5,145 bases of DNA from Nitrospinota bacterium (lineage in GTDB: Bacteria > Nitrospinota > Nitrospinia > UBA9942), in NCBI GenBank assembly GCA_016200365.1, contig JACQEW010000248.1:1-5145 (forward strand), given 5' to 3'. This document shows, piece by piece, positions 1-5,145 of the stretch. The notes beneath the pieces are model-generated. The model worked only from the letters and a program-made list of their open reading frames with translations. It had not been told where the DNA came from and did not search any database. Position 1 is the stretch's first letter. Every line of letters starts with the position of its first letter. A program made the translations under genes and the position numbers.

Positions 1-1496
1 ACCTTGAAATGCCCGACTAAATCCTTTAACGACATTGCCTGTGATGCAAGCTCCTCTGATGCAGACGCCATCTCCTCCGATGCACTGGCATTCTCCTGTG
101 TTATGCTCGCTACATTCGATATAGATGCACTCTGCTCCTCTGTTGCTGCTGCTATATTCTGTATGGCATTTGCCGTCTTCTTTATTCCCTCTGCTATCCT
201 CTGTAATGCAGCCCTTACATCATCTGCAAGCTTCGTCCCATCTTTTACCTGCTTTGTGCTTTCTTTAATCAGACTTGTTATCTCTTTTGCCGCCTGCGCC
301 GACCTCTCTGCAAGCTTCCGAACCTCATCCGCTACTACCGCAAACCCCATCCCATGCTCCCCTGCCCTCGCTGCCTCTATAGCTGCATTTAATGCCAGAA
401 GATTCGTCTGCTCCGCTATCTCACTTATCACATTTATAATCTCGCTTATCTGCTCCGAGCTGCGGTTTATCAGCTTCATTCCTTCCATATTCTGCGACAT
501 TATCTCTGTGCCTTCATTTGCCACACCCACTGCCTCATTTGCTACTGTATTTGCATCGGTGCTGCTCTTTGCTACTTCTGTTACAGAGGCATTTATCTCC
601 TCGATGCTGGCGCTCTGGTTCTGCGCACCTTCTGAGACATGCTGGGCATTCGATGAAATCTCCTCCGATGCAGATGCCAATTGCTCTGAAATACCTTTTA
701 TCTGGGCAACTATCTGCTCTATATGCTCTATAAACTCGTTGAACCACTTCGCCATCTCCCCTGTCTCATCCGCTGAATTGACCGCTATCCTCTTCGTTAA
801 ATCGCCCTCGCCTTCTGCAATATCTTTAAGCATGTGAACAACCTGTTTTATGGGCTTTGCTATCATCGATGCAAAGACAAAGGATAACAGACCACCGACA
901 AGAATGGCGAATATAGAAGCGCCAATCAGGGCATTAATGGAATTCTCATAGGTATTTATCCCGTTCTTAATCGCCTTTTCTGCATCAGCCTTCGCCTCGT
1001 CTATCAGTTCATTTGAGATATTTATAATCTTCTTATACCTCTCTGCCTGAATACCTGTAGCAAGCGCCTTTGCCTCCTGAACTTTACCTTCGTATATTAA
1101 TGGTATAACCTCCATGTCCCTGGTGTCCCTGAAAGCCACTATCGCCTCTTTGAGCGCCTTTACCTTTTCATTTGAGGTAGACTTGATTAACTCACCCATT
1201 CTTGCCTCTATATCTTTCTTAACCTCCTTGATATGCTCATTCTGCTCATCTAATTTTGCCTTATCATTTATAGCCATCATGGTCACAAGGGCTGCCCTTA
1301 TTTCATTCATATTAGATTTTAAGTTGGCAATATTGACAGACGGACCATAGTTCTGATTGTAGATACCCTCCATGAGACCTTTTATCTCCTTTATACCACT
1401 GTAGCCTGTATATCCAACCACGACGATAAACAGCATCAGGACAACCGAAATAATCGTCAGCTTAGCTCCGATTTTTAAATCGTATAACCATTTCAT
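1..1496 (-). CDS. mcp: Methyl-accepting chemotaxis protein with 4HB sensor (3' end outside window)
   Basis: This is an inner-membrane chemoreceptor that signals to CheA/CheW. The reading frame is open for 498 codons from the ATG at 1496-1494 and leaves the window without a stop, so only the extreme C-terminus is missing. The order is a short cytoplasmic start, TM1 at about residues 12-33, and a helical periplasmic region at about 34-188 that fits the 4HB_MCP four-helix-bundle fold. TM2 follows at about 189-212, HAMP at about 213-265, and then the long signalling coiled coil. The hairpin tip (EIAEQTNLLALNAAIEAARA, about 359-378) is the conserved CheA/CheW contact. Glu-Glu/Ala-Ser-rich patches at about 275-282 and 451-483 look like methylation regions. 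The sensor has no CXXCH, so no covalent heme is expected, and its ligand cannot be told from sequence. From HAMP onward it matches the receptor at 2447-4225 almost residue for residue, while the sensors are unrelated. A strong AGGAGGTG lies 8 bases before the ATG. Confidence 0.96.
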   Translation of the reverse strand, partial: MKWLYDLKIGAKLTIISVVLMLFIVVVGYTGYSGIKEIKGLMEGIYNQNYGPSVNIANLKSNMNEIRAALVTMMAINDKAKLDEQNEHIKEVKKDIEARMGELIKSTSNEKVKALKEAIVAFRDTRDMEVIPLIYEGKVQEAKALATGIQAERYKKIINISNELIDEAKADAEKAIKNGINTYENSINALIGASIFAILVGGLLSFVFASMIAKPIKQVVHMLKDIAEGEGDLTKRIAVNSADETGEMAKWFNEFIEHIEQIVAQIKGISEQLASASEEISSNAQHVSEGAQNQSASIEEINASVTEVAKSSTDANTVANEAVGVANEGTEIMSQNMEGMKLINRSSEQISEIINVISEIAEQTNLLALNAAIEAARAGEHGMGFAVVADEVRKLAERSAQAAKEITSLIKESTKQVKDGTKLADDVRAALQRIAEGIKKTANAIQNIAAATEEQSASISNVASITQENASASEEMASASEELASQAMSLKDLVGHFK

Positions 1497-1504
1497 AAAT
1501 CTAA

Positions 1505-1512
1505 CACCTCCT
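1505..1512 (-). promoter_or_regulatory. Ribosome binding site of the 4HB chemoreceptor
   Basis: The minus strand reads AGGAGGTG, close to a perfect anti-16S match, 8 bases before the ATG at 1496. It fixes the start codon. It lies just outside the heptad repeat element, so the repeat leaves translation initiation intact. Confidence 0.85.
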
Positions 1513-1520
1513 TTTTTGAA

Positions 1521-1650
1521 AGTAGGCAGTAAGCAGTAGGCAGTAAACAGTAAGCAGTAGGCAATAGGCAGTGGGCAGTAGGTAAATCGTAAATCGTTAC
1601 CAACTGCCAACTGCCAACTTCATTTTGCCTATTGCCTATTGCCTACTGTT
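1521..1650. repeat. Heptanucleotide repeat element, copy A
   Basis: The stretch is built from degenerate 7-base units. On the plus strand GGCAGTA/AGCAGTA/GGCAATA units fill the left arm, and their complements (GCCAACT, GCCTATT, GCCTACT) fill the right arm. The arms flank a short non-heptad centre at about 1582-1598 that contains AAATCGT twice. The element is therefore an imperfect palindrome; for example 1555-1570 is the exact reverse complement of 1633-1648. A second copy in opposite orientation lies at 4253-4376 and differs mainly in the number of heptads and a few single bases. Copy A fills most of the cytochrome-receptor spacer and runs 22 bases into the cytochrome reading frame, supplying its last codons and stop. 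It contains no protein gene. Its origin (slippage-expanded spacer or a remnant of a small mobile palindrome) is unresolved. Confidence 0.9.
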
Positions 1651-2261
1651 TCCCTTATCCTTTCGCTCATACCCCTGTGGCACTTTGAGCAAATATTTAA
1701 TACCTTCTCTTTATTTATGAAAAAATTCATCCTGTTCATATTATTGTCATGGGCAATATGACATTCAACGCACCGGACAGGAATCACCCCCTTGTGTGCG
1801 TTATAGTAGTGAAATCCATTGATTTTTTTATATCCCGAAAATCCCCCCTGCCCCCCTTTTTCAAAGGGGGGAGAGGGGGGATTATTTTTATGACAATAAA
1901 GACAATTTTTGTCTTGTATCGGCATAAAAAGAGAGACGGGCTCAACTGGATTATTAAGGTATTTTATTAAATCGAATATCTCTCCAGCAAAAAGGTATTT
2001 CATCTCATCTAAGATACCGATACCTTTATGACAATCAACACATCTGCCCCTCCCGTTATTTGCCTTTATCCTGTGAACCCCTGAAAGATTAACAGGCTCA
2101 TTTGCAAAAAAGTCTTTGTATTTTTGCTCATGCAGGAATCTGTTTTTATCAATGTGGCATGCCATACAGAATCCCTCCTTATGATGAAGATAGTTTCTTA
2201 ACAAAAGTAACATCGAAACAAAAATCAGAGAGAAGAATGTTAAGACTAATGTCTTTTTCAC
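1629..2261 (-). CDS. Membrane-anchored pentaheme cytochrome c, NapC/NirT/NrfH-like
   Basis: This 210-residue protein has an uncleaved-looking N-terminal membrane anchor (about residues 4-21) followed by a periplasmic domain with five CXXCH heme sites. These are CMACH (32-36), CVDCH (74-78), CLYCH (120-124), CVECH (164-168) and CSKCH (191-195). Candidate distal ligands include H63, H151, H156 and H171. An anchor followed directly by a first heme site, with paired hemes further on, is the plan of the NapC/NirT/NrfH family, which takes electrons from membrane quinol and passes them to periplasmic reductases. The usual family count is four hemes, so the fifth site is extra. No reductase gene is visible nearby, so the partner is unknown. 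The start is GTG: an in-frame TAA lies at 2276-2274, and AAAGGA sits 8 bases upstream. Residues 127-141 come from a palindromic repeat, and the final residues (about TVGNRQ) and the TAG stop come from the heptad element. The natural C-terminus may therefore have been altered. Confidence 0.88.
   Translation of the reverse strand: MKKTLVLTFFSLIFVSMLLLLRNYLHHKEGFCMACHIDKNRFLHEQKYKDFFANEPVNLSGVHRIKANNGRGRCVDCHKGIGILDEMKYLFAGEIFDLIKYLNNPVEPVSLFMPIQDKNCLYCHKNNPPSPPFEKGGQGGFSGYKKINGFHYYNAHKGVIPVRCVECHIAHDNNMNRMNFFINKEKVLNICSKCHRGMSERIRETVGNRQ
1840..1883. repeat. C-rich/G-rich palindromic repeat translated inside the cytochrome gene
   Basis: A C6-TG-C6-TTT arm faces an AAA-G6-AGA-G6 arm. The inner stem is 1851-1859 with 1863-1871, around a 3-base loop. 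A 2-versus-3-base internal bulge follows, then the outer stem 1840-1848 with 1875-1883. On the cytochrome strand it is read without stop or frameshift as NPPSPPFEKGGQGGF, residues 127-141, between heme sites 3 and 4. The other strand also encodes a similar Pro-Pro/Gly-Gly peptide in an open frame. From memory, palindromes of this C6/G6 type are dispersed in many bacterial genomes. Only one copy is in this window, so its repeat status here rests on that knowledge and on its structure. Confidence 0.8.
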
Positions 2262-2269
2262 CGAGAAAT

Positions 2270-2275
2270 TCCTTT
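2270..2275 (-). promoter_or_regulatory. Ribosome binding site supporting the GTG start of the cytochrome
   Basis: The minus strand reads AAAGGA, 8 bases before the GTG at 2261-2259. An in-frame stop at 2276-2274 rules out a longer protein, and the next Met codon falls inside the membrane anchor, so the GTG is the best start. Confidence 0.7.
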
Positions 2276-2303
2276 ATGTCTTCCATAGTTCAATATTGAG
2301 ATT

Positions 2304-2316
2304 GCTCCGCCGGAGC
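2304..2316. repeat. Small GC-rich palindrome upstream of the cytochrome gene
   Basis: GCTCCGCCGGAGC is a perfect palindrome around one central base, about 43 bases before the cytochrome start. It could be an operator-like dyad, a small hairpin in the leader, or part of the neighbouring repeat at 2337-2411. Nothing in the sequence decides between these. Confidence 0.4.
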
Positions 2317-2327
2317 CTGCCTTGAGC

Positions 2328-2411
2328 GATAAAACAAGATTGCTTCGCTACGCTCGCAATGACAAATTGGGAGAAGTGTCATTGCGAGGAGCGATAGCGA
2401 CGAAGCAATCT
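2328..2411 (-). terminator. Possible rho-independent terminator formed by the inverted repeat
   Basis: Transcript from the heme receptor would form a long hairpin from 2411 down to 2337, followed by a U-rich stretch (UUGUUUUAU). The U-tract is interrupted, and the stem has a large asymmetric bulge with a fairly long loop. Termination is therefore possible but not convincing. If it works, the cytochrome and 4HB receptor would need their own promoter in 2262-2336, where I see no clear -35/-10 pair. Confidence 0.3.
2337..2411. repeat. Dispersed imperfect inverted repeat between heme receptor and cytochrome
   Basis: The left arm is 2337-2363 and the right arm is 2378-2411, around a 14-base loop. 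Their outer 10 bases (AGATTGCTTC / GAAGCAATCT) and inner 10 bases (TCGCAATGAC / GTCATTGCGA) pair perfectly. The middles differ, 7 bases on the left and 14 on the right. From memory, the ATTGCTTCG...CGCAATGAC motif is a common dispersed palindrome in bacterial genomes, probably a non-autonomous mobile or REP-like element. On the minus strand the hairpin follows the heme-receptor stop by about 35 bases and is trailed by TTGTTTTAT, so it could also weaken or end transcription before the cytochrome gene. No open reading frame is present. Confidence 0.8.
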
Positions 2412-2446
2412 AACTTAAAAGGATAAGAGCTAAAAGATAAATCTTT

Positions 2447-4225
2447 TTACCTTTTCACCTCTTTACCTATTAACCTTTTATTCTCCTTTACAAACATATG
2501 CCCACCCGACTCAACTGAGTTCACTGCAACAGGTGTCTGAGCCTGCCTGCGACCCGTAGCCTCTATCTCAGGATGCAATACTCCCCTCCCATTATCATTT
2601 ACCTTGAAATGCCCGACTAAATCCTTTAACGACATTGCCTGTGATGCAAGCTCCTCTGATGCAGACGCCATCTCCTCCGATGCACTGGCATTCTCCTGTG
2701 TTATGCTCGCTACATTGGATACAGAGGCTGACTGCTCTTCTGCTGCTGCTGTTATGTTTTGTATGGCATTCGCTGTTTTCTTTATGCCATCTACTATCTT
2801 CTGTAATACATTCTTAACATCCTCTGTTAATTTCGTCCCATTCTTTACCTGTTTCGTGCTCTCTTTAATCAGACTCGTTATCTCCTTTGCTGCCTGTGCC
2901 GACCTCTCTGCAAGCTTCCGAACCTCATCCGCTACTACAGCAAACCCTAACCCATGCTCTCCTGCCCTCGCTGCCTCTATCGCTGCATTCAAAGCCAGAA
3001 GATTCGTCTGCTCCGCTATCTCGCTTATCACATTTATAATCTCGCTTATCTGCTCGGAACTCCTGTTTATCAGCTTCATACCCTCCATGTTCTGCGCCAT
3101 TATCTCAGTGCCTTCATTCGCTACATTCACTGTATCATTGGCTACTGCGTTCATATCCGTACTTCCCTTTGCAACTTCATTGACAGAGGCATTTATCTCC
3201 TCGATGCTGGCGCTCTGGTTCTGCGCACCCTGTGAGACATGCTGGGCATTCGATGAAATCTCCTCCGATGCCGATGCTAATTGCTCTGAAATACCTTTTG
3301 TCTGGGCAACTATCTGCTCCATATTCTCTATAAACTTGTTGAACCACTTTGCCATCTCCCCTGTCTCATCCGCTGAATTGACCGCTATCCTCTTCGTTAA
3401 ATCGCCTTCACCTTCGGCAACATCTTTAAGCATGTGAATAACCTGATTTATCGGACGGGTTATATTCCTGCTGACAAAGAGGGTTATGATTCCGATTGCA
3501 CCCGATATAATGAAAAGGGCTGAGAGTAGTGTTTTTTTAAGACTTGCTGCAACCTGATTATCCACAGGCTTTAAATCCGCCACGACCTCAAAGGCGCCGT
3601 GGGTCTCGCCTGCTGCCCATCCTTCCATTTTAAAGCCCAGAGGGTCTATACCATTCCCATCCGGGTCATCGGCCCTTGTCCCATGACATAGAATACAATC
3701 CTTTGTCAGTTTTATTGCCCTCATGTATCTGAACTTATTCTCCTTTAGATCCTTCTCCCCGTATTCCTCGAGGTTTTCATTGGTCATCTTGAGTATCATT
3801 TTTCTTTCCATTTCATTCGGCTCGTTCTTTGGATTTCTCGGCTCGATCTTAGGCACCCTGAATTCATAATTTGCCTTCTCTGCATTTGTCTGCCCCACTG
3901 TCCAGCCTGCTACTATAGGGATTGTCCAGTAATACCTTGTCCTCTTTGCATCCTCAAGCCTGTTCTTTGACCCCTCCATCACCTTTTTTAAATCCTTTAG
4001 CAATTCCTCTTCGTAGAATACGCTGTGCTGCCCCCTCAATGCTGCCGTATAGTTTCTTGCATTCTCAGCCTCTATGGTTATCGCCCTCGCCTTTGATACA
4101 ATCGCCTCATGGGCGTCATTTTCAATACCCTTTTTTGATATAAAAAAACTGATAATAAAACTGATAATAAGAACCGCTGTAAAAAGGACTGTAATCTTTT
4201 TCCCGATATTCATATTCTTAAACAT
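2447..4225 (-). CDS. mcp: Chemoreceptor with periplasmic c-type-heme sensor (Tll0287/DUF3365-like)
   Basis: This is a complete 592-residue inner-membrane receptor. TM1 spans about residues 11-30, the periplasmic sensor about 31-232, TM2 about 233-252, HAMP about 253-308, and the signalling coiled coil runs to about 541. The hairpin tip is EIAEQTNLLALNAAIEAARA at about 402-421. The sensor matches the Tll0287-like (DUF3365) pattern: an early RNYTAALRGQ stretch, a VPKIEPRNPKNEPNEME segment at about 124-140, then FRYMRAIKLTKDC. One CXXCH (C177, C180, H181) follows, then an acidic DPDGNG loop and GETHGAFEV. A single CXXCH in such a sensor predicts covalently attached heme, as in known heme-PAS-like chemoreceptors and Tll0287. 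Redox, oxygen, NO or CO are candidate stimuli, but none can be chosen from sequence. The tail at 542-592 is polar and lacks an NWETF-type CheR tether. The start is backed by GGGAGGG 5 bases upstream. It follows cheR in the same orientation. Confidence 0.95.
   Translation of the reverse strand: MFKNMNIGKKITVLFTAVLIISFIISFFISKKGIENDAHEAIVSKARAITIEAENARNYTAALRGQHSVFYEEELLKDLKKVMEGSKNRLEDAKRTRYYWTIPIVAGWTVGQTNAEKANYEFRVPKIEPRNPKNEPNEMERKMILKMTNENLEEYGEKDLKENKFRYMRAIKLTKDCILCHGTRADDPDGNGIDPLGFKMEGWAAGETHGAFEVVADLKPVDNQVAASLKKTLLSALFIISGAIGIITLFVSRNITRPINQVIHMLKDVAEGEGDLTKRIAVNSADETGEMAKWFNKFIENMEQIVAQTKGISEQLASASEEISSNAQHVSQGAQNQSASIEEINASVNEVAKGSTDMNAVANDTVNVANEGTEIMAQNMEGMKLINRSSEQISEIINVISEIAEQTNLLALNAAIEAARAGEHGLGFAVVADEVRKLAERSAQAAKEITSLIKESTKQVKNGTKLTEDVKNVLQKIVDGIKKTANAIQNITAAAEEQSASVSNVASITQENASASEEMASASEELASQAMSLKDLVGHFKVNDNGRGVLHPEIEATGRRQAQTPVAVNSVESGGHMFVKENKRLIGKEVKR
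2601..3457. repeat. Direct repeat of the HAMP-signalling module shared by both receptors
   Basis: This stretch matches 1-857 in register, at a constant offset of 2600 and without any indel. Similarity starts at the first HAMP residues (KPI in one receptor, RPI in the other) and continues to the left window edge. Positions 1-116 and 2601-2716 are identical base for base, while other parts show scattered, mostly synonymous changes. Upstream of 857/3457 the two genes are unrelated apart from both encoding TM2. This fits duplication with sensor exchange at the TM2-HAMP boundary, followed by gene conversion. Confidence 0.9.
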
Positions 4226-4230
4226 AAATT

Positions 4231-4237
4231 CCCTCCC
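4231..4237 (-). promoter_or_regulatory. Ribosome binding site of the heme chemoreceptor
   Basis: The minus strand reads GGGAGGG, 5 bases before the ATG at 4225. It favours this start over the in-frame Met at residue 5. The stretch around it, with TTTTTGAAAG on the plus strand, resembles the region before the 4HB receptor, so the two genes share a short leader as well as their 3' module. Confidence 0.75.
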
Positions 4238-4252
4238 TTTTTGAAAGATAGT

Positions 4253-4376
4253 ATGCAGTAGGCAATAGGCAAAATGAAGTTGGCAGTTGGCAGTTAGCAG
4301 TTGGCAACGATTTACGATTTACCTACTGCCCACTGCCTATTGCCTATTGCCTACTGCTTACTGCCTACTGCCTACT
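4253..4376. repeat. Heptanucleotide repeat element, copy B (inverted relative to copy A)
   Basis: The plus strand of this element is close to the reverse complement of copy A at 1521-1650. It has the same heptads, the same centre (ACGATTTACGATTTA here) and the same AAAATGAAGTT linker between the two heptad types. It carries an extra TAGCAGT-type unit in one arm and different unit counts elsewhere, which points to slippage by whole 7-base steps. It fills nearly the whole cheR-receptor spacer, and its right end supplies the TAG stop of cheR (4374-4372). It contains no protein gene. Confidence 0.9.
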
Positions 4377-5145
4377 CTTTTTTATATATAGATGGCGCTA
4401 TATACTTAAAACCTGTCTGGAAATCCTGCAGGCTTTCAGCGCCGCCTAAAAATAGATACCCTCCGTCTGTCAGACAACGGTGTAATTCCTTTATCACACT
4501 CCTTTTGTTCTCCTTATCAAAATATATCAGCACATTTCTGCAGAAGATTATATCAATATTATCCTCTTGAAACTGCTCTTTAAGATTATAATGAATAAAT
4601 TTGACTAATCCCTTAACTTTATGGCTTACTTTATAGACATCGCCGTCTTTTAAGAAGTAATTCTTTATTAGAGCATCTTTAAGATTTACAAGCTTGTCTG
4701 CCCCATATCTTCCCTCCTTTGCATCATTCAGGCTTCCAATACTTATATCGGTAGCATATATAATCGCATCCCTTTCAGTAGCGGTCTCTAAAACCGCAAT
4801 GGCAATGGAATAGGGCTCCTCTCCAGTAGAGCATGCAGCGCTCCAGATGCGAATTTTCTGTCCGCTCTTTTTTTTTCCTGCAATTTCAGGCAATATCTTT
4901 AAGGCAAAGGCATCAAAAACCCTGGGGTCTCTGAAGAATGAGGTTTCGTGCGTTGTAACTGCATCTAAAAATTTCTTGAGTTCCTCCGAATCTTTAAGGA
5001 CATGCTTATAATATTCATTAAAACTGTATAGTCGAAGGTCTCTTAATCTGCCCTGCAGACGATTATTAAGGAGGTTCTTTTTTATGTCAGATAAGAATAT
5101 CCCTGCCTTATCATATACAAGGTTCTGAAATGCCCTGAATTCCTG
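4372..5145 (-). CDS. cheR: CheR-type chemoreceptor glutamate methyltransferase (5' end outside window)
   Basis: This cytoplasmic enzyme transfers methyl groups from S-adenosylmethionine to glutamates of chemoreceptor methylation helices, setting adaptation. The frame is open from the right edge, giving 257 residues. CheR proteins usually have about 270-290, so only a short N-terminal piece is missing. The helical N-domain is followed by TTHETSFFRDP at visible residues 64-74, which is the CheR signature. The SAM site is IWSAACSTGEEPYS at about 100-113. ATDIS, IIFCRNVLIYF and GGYLFLGGAESL follow in the expected order. An in-frame TTG at 4893 could be mistaken for a start, but it lies after the signature motif and cannot be the true start. 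The C-terminus (SIYKKE) ends at a TAG formed at the edge of heptad copy B. The heme receptor follows in the same direction after 146 bases, so the two may be cotranscribed, and this enzyme probably serves both receptors. Confidence 0.96.
   Translation of the reverse strand, partial: QEFRAFQNLVYDKAGIFLSDIKKNLLNNRLQGRLRDLRLYSFNEYYKHVLKDSEELKKFLDAVTTHETSFFRDPRVFDAFALKILPEIAGKKKSGQKIRIWSAACSTGEEPYSIAIAVLETATERDAIIYATDISIGSLNDAKEGRYGADKLVNLKDALIKNYFLKDGDVYKVSHKVKGLVKFIHYNLKEQFQEDNIDIIFCRNVLIYFDKENKRSVIKELHRCLTDGGYLFLGGAESLQDFQTGFKYIAPSIYKKE

Noticed and set aside
4..837. Long plus-strand open frame of 277 codons opposite the 4HB receptor
   Set aside because: It mirrors the signalling coiled coil on the other strand. 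The protein is a low-complexity Ser/Ala/Ile product of complementary codons, and the same frame of equal length recurs opposite the second receptor at 2604-3437.
1840..1890. Rho-independent terminator at the C6/G6 palindrome
   Set aside because: It lies inside an open reading frame with two heme motifs downstream of it, so efficient termination there would defeat the gene. The repeat explanation fits better.
1749..1970. Plus-strand frame opposite the cytochrome
   Set aside because: It has no recognisable domain, runs across the palindrome and lies opposite a gene with five heme motifs.
2182..2286. Short minus-strand frame starting at the ATG 2286-2284 (MEDIKEFLGEKD...)
   Set aside because: It has about 35 codons, overlaps the cytochrome start in another frame and has no clear ribosome site. 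It could be a leader peptide, but nothing supports that.
2432..2447. AAAAGAT-AA-ATCTTTT hairpin after the heme receptor stop as a terminator
   Set aside because: The stem is AT-only with a 2-base loop, too weak and too tight to be convincing.
2604..3437. Plus-strand open frame opposite the heme receptor
   Set aside because: It is an antisense shadow of a well-conserved coding region. Its presence in both copies follows from DNA similarity and is not evidence of a gene.
4253..4376. CRISPR array
   Set aside because: The units are 7 bases, contiguous and degenerate, with no unique spacers and no cas genes.
4301..4570. Plus-strand frame over heptad copy B and the cheR end
   Set aside because: Its first part is translated heptad repeat (LPTAYCLLP-like) and the rest is antisense to cheR.
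4372..4893. CheR starting at the TTG at 4893
   Set aside because: The frame continues upstream to the window edge and contains the CheR signature TTHETSFFRDP, so the gene is longer.

Overview
The window holds four co-oriented genes, all on the minus strand and read here from right to left. They are a CheR-type chemoreceptor methyltransferase (its start lies beyond the right edge), a chemoreceptor with a periplasmic c-type-heme (Tll0287/DUF3365-like) sensor, a membrane-anchored five-heme NapC/NirT-like cytochrome c, and a second chemoreceptor with a four-helix-bundle sensor (its C-terminus runs off the left edge). The host is a motile Gram-negative bacterium with c-type cytochrome maturation and a multiheme respiratory chain. 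Base composition, the multiheme proteins and the dispersed palindromes would suit a Nitrospirota or Desulfobacterota-type anaerobe. That placement is inference; no marker gene is present.

Layout: 1-1496 is the 4HB chemoreceptor. 1497-1628 is a spacer made mostly of heptanucleotide repeats. 1629-2261 is the cytochrome, with a palindromic repeat translated in frame inside it. 2262-2446 is a spacer containing a large imperfect inverted repeat. 2447-4225 is the heme chemoreceptor. 4226-4371 is a spacer holding an inverted copy of the heptad element. 4372-5145 is cheR. No gene-free stretch exceeds 300 bases. No tRNA, rRNA, CRISPR array or transposase gene is visible.

Function: the receptors share an almost identical HAMP plus signalling module, so they should feed the same CheA/CheW array, and the adjacent CheR probably methylates both. 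One receptor is predicted to bind covalent heme in the periplasm. It sits next to a cytochrome of a family that passes quinol electrons to periplasmic reductases, which suggests redox, energy or gas taxis linked to respiration. This link is inferred from context.

The most unusual features are structural. Inverted heptad repeats flank the cytochrome plus heme-receptor block and supply the stop codons of two genes. A C-rich/G-rich palindrome is translated as a peptide within the cytochrome. The two receptors are a clear case of sensor swapping, with a near-identical 3' module in direct repeat.
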